Positions 54,576 to 63,627 are shown, counted from the stretch's first letter. The stretch: 64,000 nucleotides of DNA from Synechococcus sp. C9 (GCF_022984075.1 NZ_JALAAD010000001.1:2088455-2152454); one strand, 5' to 3'. Translations and numbers: made by a program. The notes: a model not told the origin generated them from the letters alone.

Positions 54576-56522
54576 ATGCGTTGGTGCTGGGGTCTCGGAA
54601 TCGGATGCGGTTGGCTGGTGCTGGGAATCCTGCCGGGGTGGAGCCAACCCAAGCGCACGGTGCAGACCATTCCCTTTCGCAATCTGGGCTATACTCGCCC
54701 GGTGGTTCTGCGGGGAGCCAATCCCGAATTTGGGGTGAGTATTCCTTTGTTTGGCAGGAATCTGGATACGAAGCAGAGTTTTGTGCAGTTGGAACTGGCA
54801 CCTTCCCCCGTGTTGAAACCCAATTCTGCGGTGCGGATTTCTCTCAATGGTCGCCCGGTGCGGGTGATTCAAGTAAAAGATTTATTGCCGCAAAAAAGTG
54901 TGAAAATTCCGCTCCAATTACCACCGCCGGGAGAACGGTTTCTCTTCGTAGGGTTGGAAAGTTTTTTGCAAATTTCTGAGGATTTTTGTGATGATGTGGC
55001 TTCGGGGAATTTATTTTTGACGGTAGGGGAAGATAGTTTTTTCCGGTTGGTGCAAACGGAAGGGGATACGCCGGTGAATTATTGGTTTCGCCCGACCTAC
55101 GACCGGGTGGTGCTGGCGGTGCCGGAACCGATGGATGCCCCCACGACCCAGGCGGCGTTGTGGCTGTTTAGTGTGTTGAGTTACCGGTTTCGGGATTCTC
55201 GGGTGCCGGTTGTTTGGCATCGGGGCAATGTGGCATCGCTCAAGTTAAATCCCGATACGGAAGCCGCCGTGGTGTTGCATCAGGAGGAAAAAGCGCCCAA
55301 TATCCAACGGCAGGGCAATGTCCTACGGGTACGGGCGCAACCGGCAGTGGTGCAGTCCCTGGCGCAGGCGGAACCAGCGTTTATGGCACCGGGGGTAGAG
55401 GTTCTTAATTCTGACCCAGCGGCACCCGAGCGGTTGCGGAATCGGCGGTTGTTTAGCGAATTGGGCTGGAATGAAACGGCAAAAACCGGTTTGGGAACCC
55501 AGAGTTTCCGGCTGACGTTTGATTTGGCGCAGTTGGGGGGTCGTCCCCAGGATTTATCCCTGGCATTGCGGTCTGGCTTTACCCAAATGAGCAAGGATGA
55601 TAGCAGTGCCATGAGTGCCCAGATTTTCTTTAACGGCACGTTTATCAATAGTTTCAATGTCGGTACCCAGACCCAACTGAATACCACCCTGGTCTTGCCC
55701 GATGCCCGTCTCCAACGCACCAACAACCTGGATGTGGTGTTTACGGTGGCGCAAGAGGAGTATTGCCGTTTTCCCCGTCCGGTGACCGTGCAGGTGTTGG
55801 GCAGTTCCTACCTGGATTGGAACGGGTATCAACGTCCCCAGGGAAATTTCGACGATGTGCCCCAGGACTTTTTGGGTAAGGGACAGGTGGTGGTGGATAT
55901 GGAGAATCCGGCTCTGGTGGCGGGGACGGCGCAGGTGTTGGGAATGCTCAGCCGCAGTGGCAGGCGACCTTTATTGCCCGAACTCCTACCGGCTAGCGAG
56001 GTGAAAAATTGGGGAAATTTGCCCCAGCGTCCCCAGTGGCGGTTGTTGGGGACAACTCCGGCAGTCCCCCTCAATAGTCCCATCCGGTTGGGGCAAACCT
56101 TTGAAATTCTCAACCCCATGAACCAAAAAGTTTTGCTCCAGGCAGAACCCACGGCTAGTATCGGGGTGTTGCAGGCGTTTTTCCATCAGGGCGTTCCTAC
56201 CCTCTGGCTGTCCTGGTGGGGGGATCAATCTCAGGTGGTTGACCAAACAGGGTCAGTTTTGTCCGACCCGGTGGCGGGTTTGGTGAATCAATTGCAGGGG
56301 AATGTGGCGACCGTCACGCCCCAGGGCAGTTTTGATGTGTGGGATTTGACTGGGGACACCTTGCAGGTGCGCTATCCCGATGAGTTAAATTGGTGGTTAC
56401 TCCTGCGCCGCTATCGTTGGGTGCTGTTGGGATTATTTCTCGTCCTCGGTGGCATCCTTGCCTGGCGATTGTACCAACGGTTAGGTCGTCCAGCTAAACC
56501 CCCTACCCCCCCCGCTCCCTAA
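54576..56522 (+). CDS. BcsB-like cellulose synthase regulatory-subunit-type protein
   Basis: About 648 residues. A signal peptide (MRWCWGLGIGCGWLVLG ... GWSQ) is followed by a long beta-rich periplasmic region with BcsB-like passages: VRISLNGRPVRV, GLESFLQISEDFCDD, FFNGTFINSFNV and CRFPRPVTVQVLGSSYLDW. A single membrane anchor is near the C-terminus (WVLLGLFLVLGGILAWRLY), then a Pro-rich end. BcsB guides the emerging glucan and pairs with a membrane GT2 subunit; here the next gene, four bases away, is a GT2 with MshEN domains. ATG 54576 preferred to GTG 54558. Confidence 0.85.
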   Translation: MRWCWGLGIGCGWLVLGILPGWSQPKRTVQTIPFRNLGYTRPVVLRGANPEFGVSIPLFGRNLDTKQSFVQLELAPSPVLKPNSAVRISLNGRPVRVIQVKDLLPQKSVKIPLQLPPPGERFLFVGLESFLQISEDFCDDVASGNLFLTVGEDSFFRLVQTEGDTPVNYWFRPTYDRVVLAVPEPMDAPTTQAALWLFSVLSYRFRDSRVPVVWHRGNVASLKLNPDTEAAVVLHQEEKAPNIQRQGNVLRVRAQPAVVQSLAQAEPAFMAPGVEVLNSDPAAPERLRNRRLFSELGWNETAKTGLGTQSFRLTFDLAQLGGRPQDLSLALRSGFTQMSKDDSSAMSAQIFFNGTFINSFNVGTQTQLNTTLVLPDARLQRTNNLDVVFTVAQEEYCRFPRPVTVQVLGSSYLDWNGYQRPQGNFDDVPQDFLGKGQVVVDMENPALVAGTAQVLGMLSRSGRRPLLPELLPASEVKNWGNLPQRPQWRLLGTTPAVPLNSPIRLGQTFEILNPMNQKVLLQAEPTASIGVLQAFFHQGVPTLWLSWWGDQSQVVDQTGSVLSDPVAGLVNQLQGNVATVTPQGSFDVWDLTGDTLQVRYPDELNWWLLLRRYRWVLLGLFLVLGGILAWRLYQRLGRPAKPPTPPAP

Positions 56523-56526
56523 CATC

Positions 56527-58836
56527 GTGTTCGCCTTCGACCCGACCTTTTTGGTTCAGAGGGGCTGTCTCACCCCCGACCAACTCGCCCAAGCCCGCTC
56601 CTATCAGCACCAAAAGGGTTGTAGCTTGGGGACAGCTCTGAAAGAATTGAGCATTATGAACGAAAATCGGTATATTACCGTATTGTCCCAAGTCAACCAG
56701 GTGGAATTACTTAAAGATTGGTTGGCGGCACAAAAGCATCGGTTGGACTTGGGAATTGCCCGGATTCGCCCCCCCGCCTATTGGAGTCATGCCGAAGTGT
56801 TCCCCTGTGCTTGGCAGGATGCCCATACCCTGGTGCTGGCAGTCACAGAACGGAGTTATCGACACGCCAAGTCAATTGTGCAACACATCTGGACACGGGT
56901 TAATTTCAGCCCCCTGTTGGCTACCAGTGTCGAAATCACCCGATTGGTGGTGCAGTTAAACCTGGGGAAACAGTTAGTTCAATCGGGAGCAATTACTACA
57001 CAACAGTGGCAAGATATTTTAGAAATTTACCGGCGGACTGGCTCACCCATTGGGCAAATTCTCACCCGTTTGAACTATATTAAACCCCAAAAACTGATTC
57101 ATATTTTAGTGGATTTAACTGGGTGTCCTTCCTATTCTAATTTGATTGGTACACCCCTTTGGTCAATGGATGAAAACCTCGTCCATCGGTTTGATCCGAA
57201 ACTCATGACCAATCAGTTATTTATTCCCCTCCATTATGTGGATGAAGATACCCTTTTAGTGATGGTGCAAGACCCCTTGGATATGCGGGTAGATAGCCAA
57301 ATTCACAAACAACTTCCTGGGGTGGAAATCACGAAAGTTCTCGGCACGGAAAGCGATATTACCTATCTTGTAGATGGGGTCTTCCGGCAGTTGTTTAGTT
57401 GGCAGGCGGTGTATCGGTTGGCGGCTCGTTCGCCCCGGGAGTCGGCGGCTCAGGTGTTTACCCCGGCGCAGATTTTGTCCATTTACATCCTCTTGGTGCT
57501 GTTTTTGTGGGGGCTGTTGAACCACACTTCGTTTACCCTTTCCCTGGTCATGTCTATCGTCAATTTATTTTATGTAACGGCGATTGGCTTCAAAATGCTC
57601 TTGAGTTTGGTGGGAGCGGTGGATCGGAAACACTATGTGGAACCGGCGGAAATTGCTAGTCTCACCGATGACGAATTGCCTATTTATACCATCTTAGTAC
57701 CTGTGTATAATGAACCGGAAATTGTCTCTATGCTGATTAAGGGTTTGGGACAGTTGGACTATCCCCATGAGAAATTAGATGTATTATTACTATTAGAAGA
57801 AAAAGACCGGGTAACGATTGAAGCCGCCAAAGCCGCCCATCCCCCCCATTACATCCGTTTCATTTACATTCCCGATAGTAAACCCAAGACCAAACCCAAA
57901 GCCTGTAATTACGGTTTGGCGTTTGCCCAGGGGGAATATCTGACGATTTATGATGCGGAGGACATCCCCGATCCTGACCAACTGAAAAAAGCCATTTTAG
58001 CCTTTCGGCATGGCTCCCCCGATTTGGTTTGTGTGCAAGCCGCCTTGAATTATTTCAACCGGGATGAAAATTTTTTAACCCGCATGTTTACCCTGGAATA
58101 TTCCTATTGGTTTGATTATTTGTTACCTGGTTTAGATAGTTTGCGCCTGCCCATTCCCTTGGGGGGAACCAGCAATCATTTCCGCACGGACCGGCTGATG
58201 GAATTGGGGGGCTGGGACCCGTTTAATGTCACGGAGGATGCGGATTTGGGCATTCGTGCCAGCCAACGGGGCTATCGGGTGGGGGTGATTGATTCCACGA
58301 CCTATGAGGAGGCCAATTGTCGGTTAAAAAATTGGATTCGCCAGCGTTCCCGTTGGATCAAGGGGTATATGCAAACCTGGTTGGTGCATAACCGGGACCC
58401 CTGGAAATCCCTGAAAACCTTGGGCTTGGGTAATTGGTTGGCCTATCAATTTTTTATCGGTGGCACGATTGTCTGTTTCTTGAGCAATCCCATTTTGTGG
58501 TTGTTTTTTATCTATGCGGCCATTTCCCGGGCGGCCTGGTTGGAACAACTTTTTCCCGGCTGGATGTTGTATGTTTCTTTGTTTAATTTAATCCTGGGCA
58601 ATAGCATTGGCATTTACCTAAATATGATCGCCGTATTTCGCCGCAAATATTACAATCTCACCCTTTATGCCCTATTGAATCCAGTCTATTGGTTGCTCCA
58701 TTCGGCGGCCTCCTATATGGCATTGTGGCAACTCTTTACCAAGCCATTTTATTGGGAAAAAACCATCCACGGCCTGAGTAAGGTGGGACATGGGGCAACC
58801 CCCCTAGGGAAAACACCACAACCACAGGGGAATTAG
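56527..58836 (+). CDS. Family 2 glycosyltransferase with N-terminal MshEN (GspE-N) domains
   Basis: A 769-residue protein. The N-terminus (about residues 1-290) holds two MshEN/GspE-N-like modules (LVQRGCLTPDQLAQARSYQ; GKQLVQSGAITTQQWQDIL with SPIGQILTRLNYI), a class known to bind c-di-GMP. Two membrane spans (about 315-365) precede a processive-type GT2 domain: ILVPVYNEPEIV, KPKACNYGL, DAEDIPDPDQL (DxD), TEDADLG and QRSRWIKGYMQTW (QxxRW-type). More spans follow (about 635-735). Start GTG 56527, four bases after the BcsB-like stop. Together they look like a c-di-GMP-controlled exopolysaccharide synthase. Its 3' end overlaps the convergent AEC gene by 33 bp. Confidence 0.88.
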   Translation: MFAFDPTFLVQRGCLTPDQLAQARSYQHQKGCSLGTALKELSIMNENRYITVLSQVNQVELLKDWLAAQKHRLDLGIARIRPPAYWSHAEVFPCAWQDAHTLVLAVTERSYRHAKSIVQHIWTRVNFSPLLATSVEITRLVVQLNLGKQLVQSGAITTQQWQDILEIYRRTGSPIGQILTRLNYIKPQKLIHILVDLTGCPSYSNLIGTPLWSMDENLVHRFDPKLMTNQLFIPLHYVDEDTLLVMVQDPLDMRVDSQIHKQLPGVEITKVLGTESDITYLVDGVFRQLFSWQAVYRLAARSPRESAAQVFTPAQILSIYILLVLFLWGLLNHTSFTLSLVMSIVNLFYVTAIGFKMLLSLVGAVDRKHYVEPAEIASLTDDELPIYTILVPVYNEPEIVSMLIKGLGQLDYPHEKLDVLLLLEEKDRVTIEAAKAAHPPHYIRFIYIPDSKPKTKPKACNYGLAFAQGEYLTIYDAEDIPDPDQLKKAILAFRHGSPDLVCVQAALNYFNRDENFLTRMFTLEYSYWFDYLLPGLDSLRLPIPLGGTSNHFRTDRLMELGGWDPFNVTEDADLGIRASQRGYRVGVIDSTTYEEANCRLKNWIRQRSRWIKGYMQTWLVHNRDPWKSLKTLGLGNWLAYQFFIGGTIVCFLSNPILWLFFIYAAISRAAWLEQLFPGWMLYVSLFNLILGNSIGIYLNMIAVFRRKYYNLTLYALLNPVYWLLHSAASYMALWQLFTKPFYWEKTIHGLSKVGHGATPLGKTPQPQGN

Positions 58837-59712
58837 GAACAAAATGCCGAGGGTGGAAAGGGCAATGGTGGCGGCTATAATGTCTCGATTGAGTTGATGT
58901 TCCTCCGCCAAAATCAGGGTCGCCATCGCCGTCGGCATCCCCGCCATCAGCACCAGGGCTAGCCGTTGCTCCCCCCGCAGACCCAACAGGGTCAACCCCA
59001 CCCCCACTAGCAGGGGCATGACCACGATCCGCACCAAAGTCGGCAGTCCCGCCAAATGCCAGCCCCGGTTAAACCCCAGTTGATACAACCGCCAGCCCGT
59101 GAGGACAAAAGCGGCACTGATCACCACCGGCACGCTCTGATCCAAACCCCATTCCAGCCAGCCGGGAAACGGGATCGAACGGCAAAAATAACTGAGCGCA
59201 AATGCCCACAGGGTCGGCACCAGCAGGACTTTTTTCCAGTTATAGCCCCCAGGGGTTTGTTGCGCCCCAAAATACCCCGCCACCAGTACCCCAATCCCAT
59301 AGGTGCCCAGTAAATTATTCGTCAAACTGTAGCTGACCACCCAGCCCCACACCTGGGGGTCCACCAGCCCCGGCACCACCCCCAAGCCGATAAACCCCGT
59401 ATTGACCAGGGTGCCTGCCAACACCACACTGCCCTGTTGCGCCGCCGTCAAGGGTTGCAGCCACCAGCGCACGCCCCCCCAGGTCACCCCCAGGTTGATC
59501 CCCAACACCGCCAAGGTCAGCAGGGGCACCACCCACACCAACCCCTGAAAGTTCGTATGCCGTACCAGGGCAAAAATCTGCACCGGCACCCCCACCCAGT
59601 ACAAGGTTCGCCCCAATATCTGCGGGAACAATTCCGGCAACCAGCGTTGGGTCAGCAACCCCAGCCCTGTCCAGATAATTAATGGCGTGTAAACATGCAC
59701 CAAAGATTCCAT
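58804..59712 (-). CDS. AEC (auxin efflux carrier) family permease
   Basis: About 302 residues with roughly ten spans in two inverted halves. Characteristic phrases are LVNTGFIGLGVVPGLVDPQVWG (Asn-Thr-Gly-Phe-type element, split here as LVNTGFIGLG), SLTNNLLGTYGIGVL and LMAGMPTAMATLILAEEH near the C-terminus. Bacterial members move malonate, malate or other organic anions; substrate unknown. ATG 59712 gives the normal length; the open frame upstream to 59778 adds unconserved residues. Confidence 0.88.
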   Translation of the reverse strand: MESLVHVYTPLIIWTGLGLLTQRWLPELFPQILGRTLYWVGVPVQIFALVRHTNFQGLVWVVPLLTLAVLGINLGVTWGGVRWWLQPLTAAQQGSVVLAGTLVNTGFIGLGVVPGLVDPQVWGWVVSYSLTNNLLGTYGIGVLVAGYFGAQQTPGGYNWKKVLLVPTLWAFALSYFCRSIPFPGWLEWGLDQSVPVVISAAFVLTGWRLYQLGFNRGWHLAGLPTLVRIVVMPLLVGVGLTLLGLRGEQRLALVLMAGMPTAMATLILAEEHQLNRDIIAATIALSTLGILFLIPLWLWCFP

Positions 59713-59875
59713 ACCAACCTGCTGGAGGGAATTTCGGTTATTCCCCGTTCCAATTACGGTTTCCAACGCTGTGACCAAGCGGTCGGCTATTCCACAATAA
59801 GATTAGCAGGTTAAAGCGAAGGCTGACCTGCAGATGCGCCCGATGCTGAAAACCATTGTCAAAGGAGGTAGTGGT

Positions 59876-60337
59876 ATGGTGTTAGTACGTTGGAATGACC
59901 CCTTCCGGGAATTGGAAGCCATGCGGCGGCAGATGGATCGCCTGTTTGATGAAATGATGCGCCGGGATGATGACGGCAAGGTCAGCCGGGGTGTGGACTG
60001 GATTCCGGCGGTGGAACTGCAAGATACCCCCGATGCCCTGATCCTGAAAGCCGAAATTCCTGGCGTGGAAAAAGACAACCTGGACGTGAGTGTGACCCGG
60101 GAAGCGGTGCAAATTGCCGGGGAACATCGCTTTGAAAAACGGGAAGAAGACAAAGGCACCGTGCGTACCGAATTGCGTTATGGCCGTTTCCAACGGGTGA
60201 TTCCCCTGCCCGTACCGGTGGCCCACGACCAAAGTAAAGCCGAATACCGCAATGGGATTTTGACCTTGACGTTACCGAAAGCGGAAGAGGTGAAAACCCA
60301 AGTGTTCAAACCGGCCTTGGTGGAAGCGACTAGCTAA
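59876..60337 (+). CDS. hspA: Small heat-shock protein Hsp20 (alpha-crystallin family)
   Basis: A 153-residue sHSP. The N-terminal arm is WNDPFRELEAMRRQMDRLFD. The alpha-crystallin domain (about residues 45-140) has PAVELQDTPDALILKAEIPG, YGRFQRVIPLP and the closing NGILTLTLPK. It holds unfolding proteins and membranes during heat stress. A strong AGGAGG at 59863-59868 precedes ATG 59876 and rules out the earlier in-frame start at 59834. No CIRCE inverted repeat is present upstream. A clear terminator follows. Confidence 0.95.
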   Translation: MVLVRWNDPFRELEAMRRQMDRLFDEMMRRDDDGKVSRGVDWIPAVELQDTPDALILKAEIPGVEKDNLDVSVTREAVQIAGEHRFEKREEDKGTVRTELRYGRFQRVIPLPVPVAHDQSKAEYRNGILTLTLPKAEEVKTQVFKPALVEATS

Positions 60338-60380
60338 TTGTAGCTTGTAACTAACTACGGCAGGTAGCCGGTTGCACCCC

Positions 60381-60409
60381 TCCCCTGGCGAGAGCTAGGG
60401 GATTTTTTT
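60381..60409 (+). terminator. Intrinsic terminator downstream of hspA
   Basis: TCCCCT (60381-60386), a ten-base loop, AGGGGA (60397-60402), then seven Ts (60403-60409). It is 45 bp after the hspA stop. A classic rho-independent structure. Confidence 0.8.
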
Positions 60410-60508
60410 GTATCCCAATGCTTGATTTATTTCTAAGCTATTTCTAGGTGACAACTTGGTAAAAAATTATCCCAATTAAATCTCCATTAAATCTCAATGA
60501 ATCATCCC

Positions 60509-61642
60509 CTAATAGTCCACGCCCCGCTTCAAATCCACCCCCCGCTCGGCGTAATGTTTGTGATTGACCATTTCCGAATGAACACTGGCGAGGTCAAAAT
60601 AGCGGGGGAGTTGACGGCATCGGCCGGTGATAATCACCTCCGTATGTTGGGGTTTGCGTAATAGGGTTTGGATAATCGGGTCTTGGGGGAGTAATTCCAG
60701 GTCAACTGTAGGATTTAATTCATCCAAAATAATCGTTTTATACAGCCCGGAGAGGATCGCCGCCTGGGCAATTTCCCAACCCCGCTCCGCCTCCACGTAG
60801 TCCAATTCCTGTCGTTCTTTCCACCAGACAATCGCATCCCGGCCACAGCGCTGGTGATCCACCAAATTCGGATAGCTGTGTTGCAGAGCCTGAATGGCCG
60901 CATCCTCGGTGTACCCCGACCCGCCCTTGAGCCACTGTAAAATCAACACCCGATGGGACAAATCCAAACGAATCCCCCGCCCAATCGCCTGCAACGCTTT
61001 ACCCAGGGCACTGGTGGACTTGCCCTTGCCCGCCCCGGTGTAAATTTCAATCCCCGTAATCCCGTACTGTTCCGCTGTAGGATGGTGGTGGGGGCGCATC
61101 TCCGAATGCAAATCCGCAATGTCAATCAACTCCTTGGGAGCCGCCCGTCCGGTAGCAATGATTTCCAGGGATTCGGGTTTTTCCGCCAAAACCTCCACCA
61201 CCTCCGCCACCGGCAGTAACCCCAAATCCAGCACCGGGTTAATCTCATCCAGCACAATCACCGAGTACAGTTCCGACAAAATCGCACCCTTGGCAATGTG
61301 CCAGCCCCGTTCCGCCTCCAACCGGTCGTAGGCGGTGATCTCCTCTGGCCCAAAAAATTCCGCCCGCCCGGTACGCACCTGGTCAATCAAATGGGGAAAG
61401 GCCTGCTCCAGGGCTTCAATCGCCCCGTCCTCGTCGTACACCCGCCCCGGCCCCTTGAGAAACCGCAGTAACAGTACCCGGTTCTGCTTACCCGTATTGA
61501 TCCCCAACCCAATCGAGCGCAACACCACCCCCAAAGCCGCCTGGGATTTCCCCTTGCCCAACCCGTCATACACATGGATTTGCCCGACGGGACGCTCCTG
61601 CCGCCGTTGCGCTGTGACAATTCCCAACCCAGTCCGTCCCAT
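60509..61642 (-). CDS. cobO: Fused tandem cob(I)yrinic acid a,c-diamide adenosyltransferase (CobO/BtuR)
   Basis: At 377 residues it is about twice the length of a normal CobO, with two consecutive copies. Copy 1 has the P-loop GLGKGKSQAALG (about residue 28), RAEFFGPEEITAYDRLEAERGW and VIVLDEINPVLDLGL. Copy 2 has GAGKGKSTSALG (about residue 203), LDYVEAERGWEIAQ and IILDELNPTVDLELL. Both keep Walker A and the DE(I/L)NP motif. The enzyme attaches adenosyl to cobalt in corrinoid synthesis or salvage. Fused duplicates of this type occur in cyanobacteria. No cobalamin riboswitch is apparent upstream. Confidence 0.92.
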   Translation of the reverse strand: MGRTGLGIVTAQRRQERPVGQIHVYDGLGKGKSQAALGVVLRSIGLGINTGKQNRVLLLRFLKGPGRVYDEDGAIEALEQAFPHLIDQVRTGRAEFFGPEEITAYDRLEAERGWHIAKGAILSELYSVIVLDEINPVLDLGLLPVAEVVEVLAEKPESLEIIATGRAAPKELIDIADLHSEMRPHHHPTAEQYGITGIEIYTGAGKGKSTSALGKALQAIGRGIRLDLSHRVLILQWLKGGSGYTEDAAIQALQHSYPNLVDHQRCGRDAIVWWKERQELDYVEAERGWEIAQAAILSGLYKTIILDELNPTVDLELLPQDPIIQTLLRKPQHTEVIITGRCRQLPRYFDLASVHSEMVNHKHYAERGVDLKRGVDY

Positions 61643-61732
61643 GCCCGACCTACCCTTAAGCTCACTAGGTTATTTTAAGGGATTACCCGTCACTATGATT
61701 TACGTTGTAAGTAAAATTAATTTCATTTAACC

Positions 61733-61864
61733 CTAGTCTTCGTGGTCTTCAAACGGGTCATCCAGGACTTGCGACGGGGGGCCAAAAGCGACATACACCG
61801 CATAACCCGTCAAGGCGATCACGACGGTAGCCACAGAAATAATAAAAACTGTTGCAGATTCCAT
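61733..61864 (-). CDS. psbN: Photosystem II assembly protein N
   Basis: A 43-residue single-span protein, MESATVFIISVATVVIALTG, followed by YAVYVAFGPPSQ and the conserved C-terminal DPFEDHED. It matches PsbN, needed for PSII repair and assembly rather than being a stable subunit. It is divergent from psbH 67 bp away, the usual cyanobacterial/plastid relation, but psbB and psbT are not adjacent here. Start ATG 61864 is fixed by the conserved N-terminus. Confidence 0.96.
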   Translation of the reverse strand: MESATVFIISVATVVIALTGYAVYVAFGPPSQVLDDPFEDHED

Positions 61865-61895
61865 AGGGAGAGGTTCATCCGAGTCAGGGTACTTT

Positions 61896-61901
61896 TATAA
61901 T
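61896..61901 (+). promoter_or_regulatory. Probable -10 element of psbH promoter
   Basis: A consensus TATAAT 31 bases before the psbH ATG, with a short leader. The -35 position (61873-61878) reads GTTCAT, not consensus, which is common for cyanobacterial psb genes. Confidence 0.5.
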
Positions 61902-61931
61902 GTTACAGGAACTTAATAGCAACTGAACCCT

Positions 61932-62126
61932 ATGGCCATGCGTACCCGTTTGGGGGACATCCTGCGCCCCCTCAATTCCGAATACGGCAAAGTCGCCCCG
62001 GGTTGGGGCACCACCCCTTTGATGGCGGTGTTTATGGGTTTATTTTTTGTATTTCTGCTGATCATTTTGCAGATTTACAATTCTTCCTTGATCCTGGAAA
62101 CCTTCAAAGTGGATTGGCGGGGCTAA
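61932..62126 (+). CDS. psbH: Photosystem II reaction centre protein H
   Basis: A 64-residue protein with the highly conserved [20 protein letters not shown] and [13 protein letters not shown], one membrane helix (about residues 29-50) and the tail [12 protein letters not shown]. PsbH stabilises QB and bicarbonate on PSII. ATG 61932 matches the normal MAxRTRLG start. A GC-rich stem (AGGGGT/ACCCCT, about 62134-62159) lies between it and tatA and could attenuate read-through. Confidence 0.97.
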   Translation: MAMRTRLGDILRPLNSEYGKVAPGWGTTPLMAVFMGLFFVFLLIILQIYNSSLILETFKVDWRG

Positions 62127-62182
62127 AAAATCCAAAGGGGTTGGCGCATCCCGCTGACCCCTGTTATGGGGGAACGTGAACG

Positions 62183-62416
62183 ATGAATATTTTTGGCATG
62201 GGGCTACCGGAGTTGGGGGTAATTGCGGTGGTGGCGTTATTAATTTTTGGCCCTCGTAAGCTCCCGGAGATTGGCCGCAGTTTGGGGAAAACGGTGAAAA
62301 GTTTTCAGCGGGCGGCACGGGAATTTGAGGATGAATTTAAGCGGGAAGCCCAGGCGATGGAAGACCCCCCCGCCTTGGAAGCCAAATCCGGGGATGATGC
62401 CAGCAAAAATGGTTGA
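62183..62416 (+). CDS. tatA: Twin-arginine translocase subunit TatA/E
   Basis: A 77-residue protein with the TatA pattern: short hydrophobic helix (LPELGVIAVVALLIF, residues 8-22), the hinge FGPRKLPEIGRSLG, an amphipathic helix (KTVKSFQRAAREFEDEFKRE) and an acidic/polar tail. It forms the pore of the Tat pathway exporting folded proteins to the periplasm and thylakoid lumen. It lies 56 bp after psbH on the same strand, a linkage seen in other cyanobacteria. tatC is not in the window. Confidence 0.94.
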   Translation: MNIFGMGLPELGVIAVVALLIFGPRKLPEIGRSLGKTVKSFQRAAREFEDEFKREAQAMEDPPALEAKSGDDASKNG

Positions 62417-62442
62417 AGGGTGGTGATGAATCAAACCAAATT

Positions 62443-63627
62443 CTAGGCTAAACTTTCCCGTTTGCGGCTCTCTTTCGCTGAAGGTAGGAGTTGCCCCAAG
62501 CCACTGCGTTGGAGTTGCTCCTCAATCATGGCAAAAAACCTCGCCCGGTCCCCCGCCCGCACCACCGCCTGATTGTGGGCTTCCGCCAACGCCACCGGAT
62601 ACCCGTACCCCTTCTCCACCTGCGCCAGGAGTAAACTTAAGCCCTGGTCGAGTAATTTTTTTTCTGCCGCCACCCAAACCGGAAACTCAACACGGGCGAT
62701 TTCTGTCCCAACATTTACATAACAAAATACAACCTGTTGCTCCCCGTAATGCTCCAAAATGCGATGGGTACTCCGCCACAGGGGGCCCCGTTGCCCTGGT
62801 TCCAACCAGGTTTGCATCAAGGTCGTGTCCCGCAGGGGTTTGAGTTTGTCGCAGGGGGCACCCTCCGTATGCCCGTCGCAGTGGCTCTGGCAGTCCGGCA
62901 CCAGATGGGGACACAAGCCCAACCGCAGAAAATTCATCACCTCCAGGGAACGCCCCGCACTCAGATAGCTCATCAGGGGTACGCCCAGGCGTTGACAGAC
63001 CTGCCATGCCTCAAAAATGGGGGTCAAAATCAACGACCGTACCGGAGCGGGCAGACCCTCCAAAAACCAATAGGTCAAGGAACCATCCACCAGTGCCACC
63101 GTCGGTTCCGGGAGTCCCGCCCCCCGCCAATCCGTCGCCAGTTCCGCCAGGATGGTCGCCTCTAACTGGGTACGCCGATGCCCCAGCCATTCCTCCGTCC
63201 GTATTCCCCATTGGCGGCATTGATACAAATCCTGGGGTTGATAAAATACCTCAGGTATGCTGTCCAAGCGGGGTAAACGCCCGGAACCATAATGCAAAAG
63301 TACATAGCCAATGTTAATCAAATAGCAGTACACCGCTTCGTGGTGACTGGGGGAAATTTGGGAGCCATCGGTCGCCAACACCGTATGGACGGGGGGGGCC
63401 GGGGGAATGGTTACCCGGGTGGTCAGGGGTTCGAGGGGGACGGCGGGGGAAAAGCCCAACCCCGACCCGGCGGATTCCATGCGTTCCAACCAATCCGGTT
63501 GTTGGTCAATGGCCTGGCGGAGTAATTCCTGGGCCACCTGAAGTTTTTGCCGGTTGGCCAGGGTTTCCTCGGTCAGGTAGCGGCTGAGGTCGGGTAATTG
63601 TCCCGCCAGTTTGTTGAAATCCAACAT
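62443..63627 (-). CDS. NurA-domain 5'-3' nuclease family protein
   Basis: A 394-residue protein with the NurA marks VLATDGSQISPSHHEAVYC (Asp-containing metal site, about residue 88) and VALVDGSLTYWFLEGLP (second Asp, about residue 185). Other marks are LMSYLSAGRSLEVMN, a Cys/His-rich piece (CPHLVPDCQSHCDG) and a late LAEAHNQAVVRAGDR. Archaeal NurA works with HerA in end resection; cyanobacterial homologues are uncharacterised. No HerA gene nearby. The internal Cys-rich segment is unusual and might bind metal. Confidence 0.88.
   Translation of the reverse strand: MLDFNKLAGQLPDLSRYLTEETLANRQKLQVAQELLRQAIDQQPDWLERMESAGSGLGFSPAVPLEPLTTRVTIPPAPPVHTVLATDGSQISPSHHEAVYCYLINIGYVLLHYGSGRLPRLDSIPEVFYQPQDLYQCRQWGIRTEEWLGHRRTQLEATILAELATDWRGAGLPEPTVALVDGSLTYWFLEGLPAPVRSLILTPIFEAWQVCQRLGVPLMSYLSAGRSLEVMNFLRLGLCPHLVPDCQSHCDGHTEGAPCDKLKPLRDTTLMQTWLEPGQRGPLWRSTHRILEHYGEQQVVFCYVNVGTEIARVEFPVWVAAEKKLLDQGLSLLLAQVEKGYGYPVALAEAHNQAVVRAGDRARFFAMIEEQLQRSGLGQLLPSAKESRKRESLA

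Noticed and set aside
59713..59875. CIRCE operator upstream of hspA
   Set aside because: No TTAGCACTC-N9-GAGTGCTAA inverted repeat; only a vague TTAGCAGG is present.
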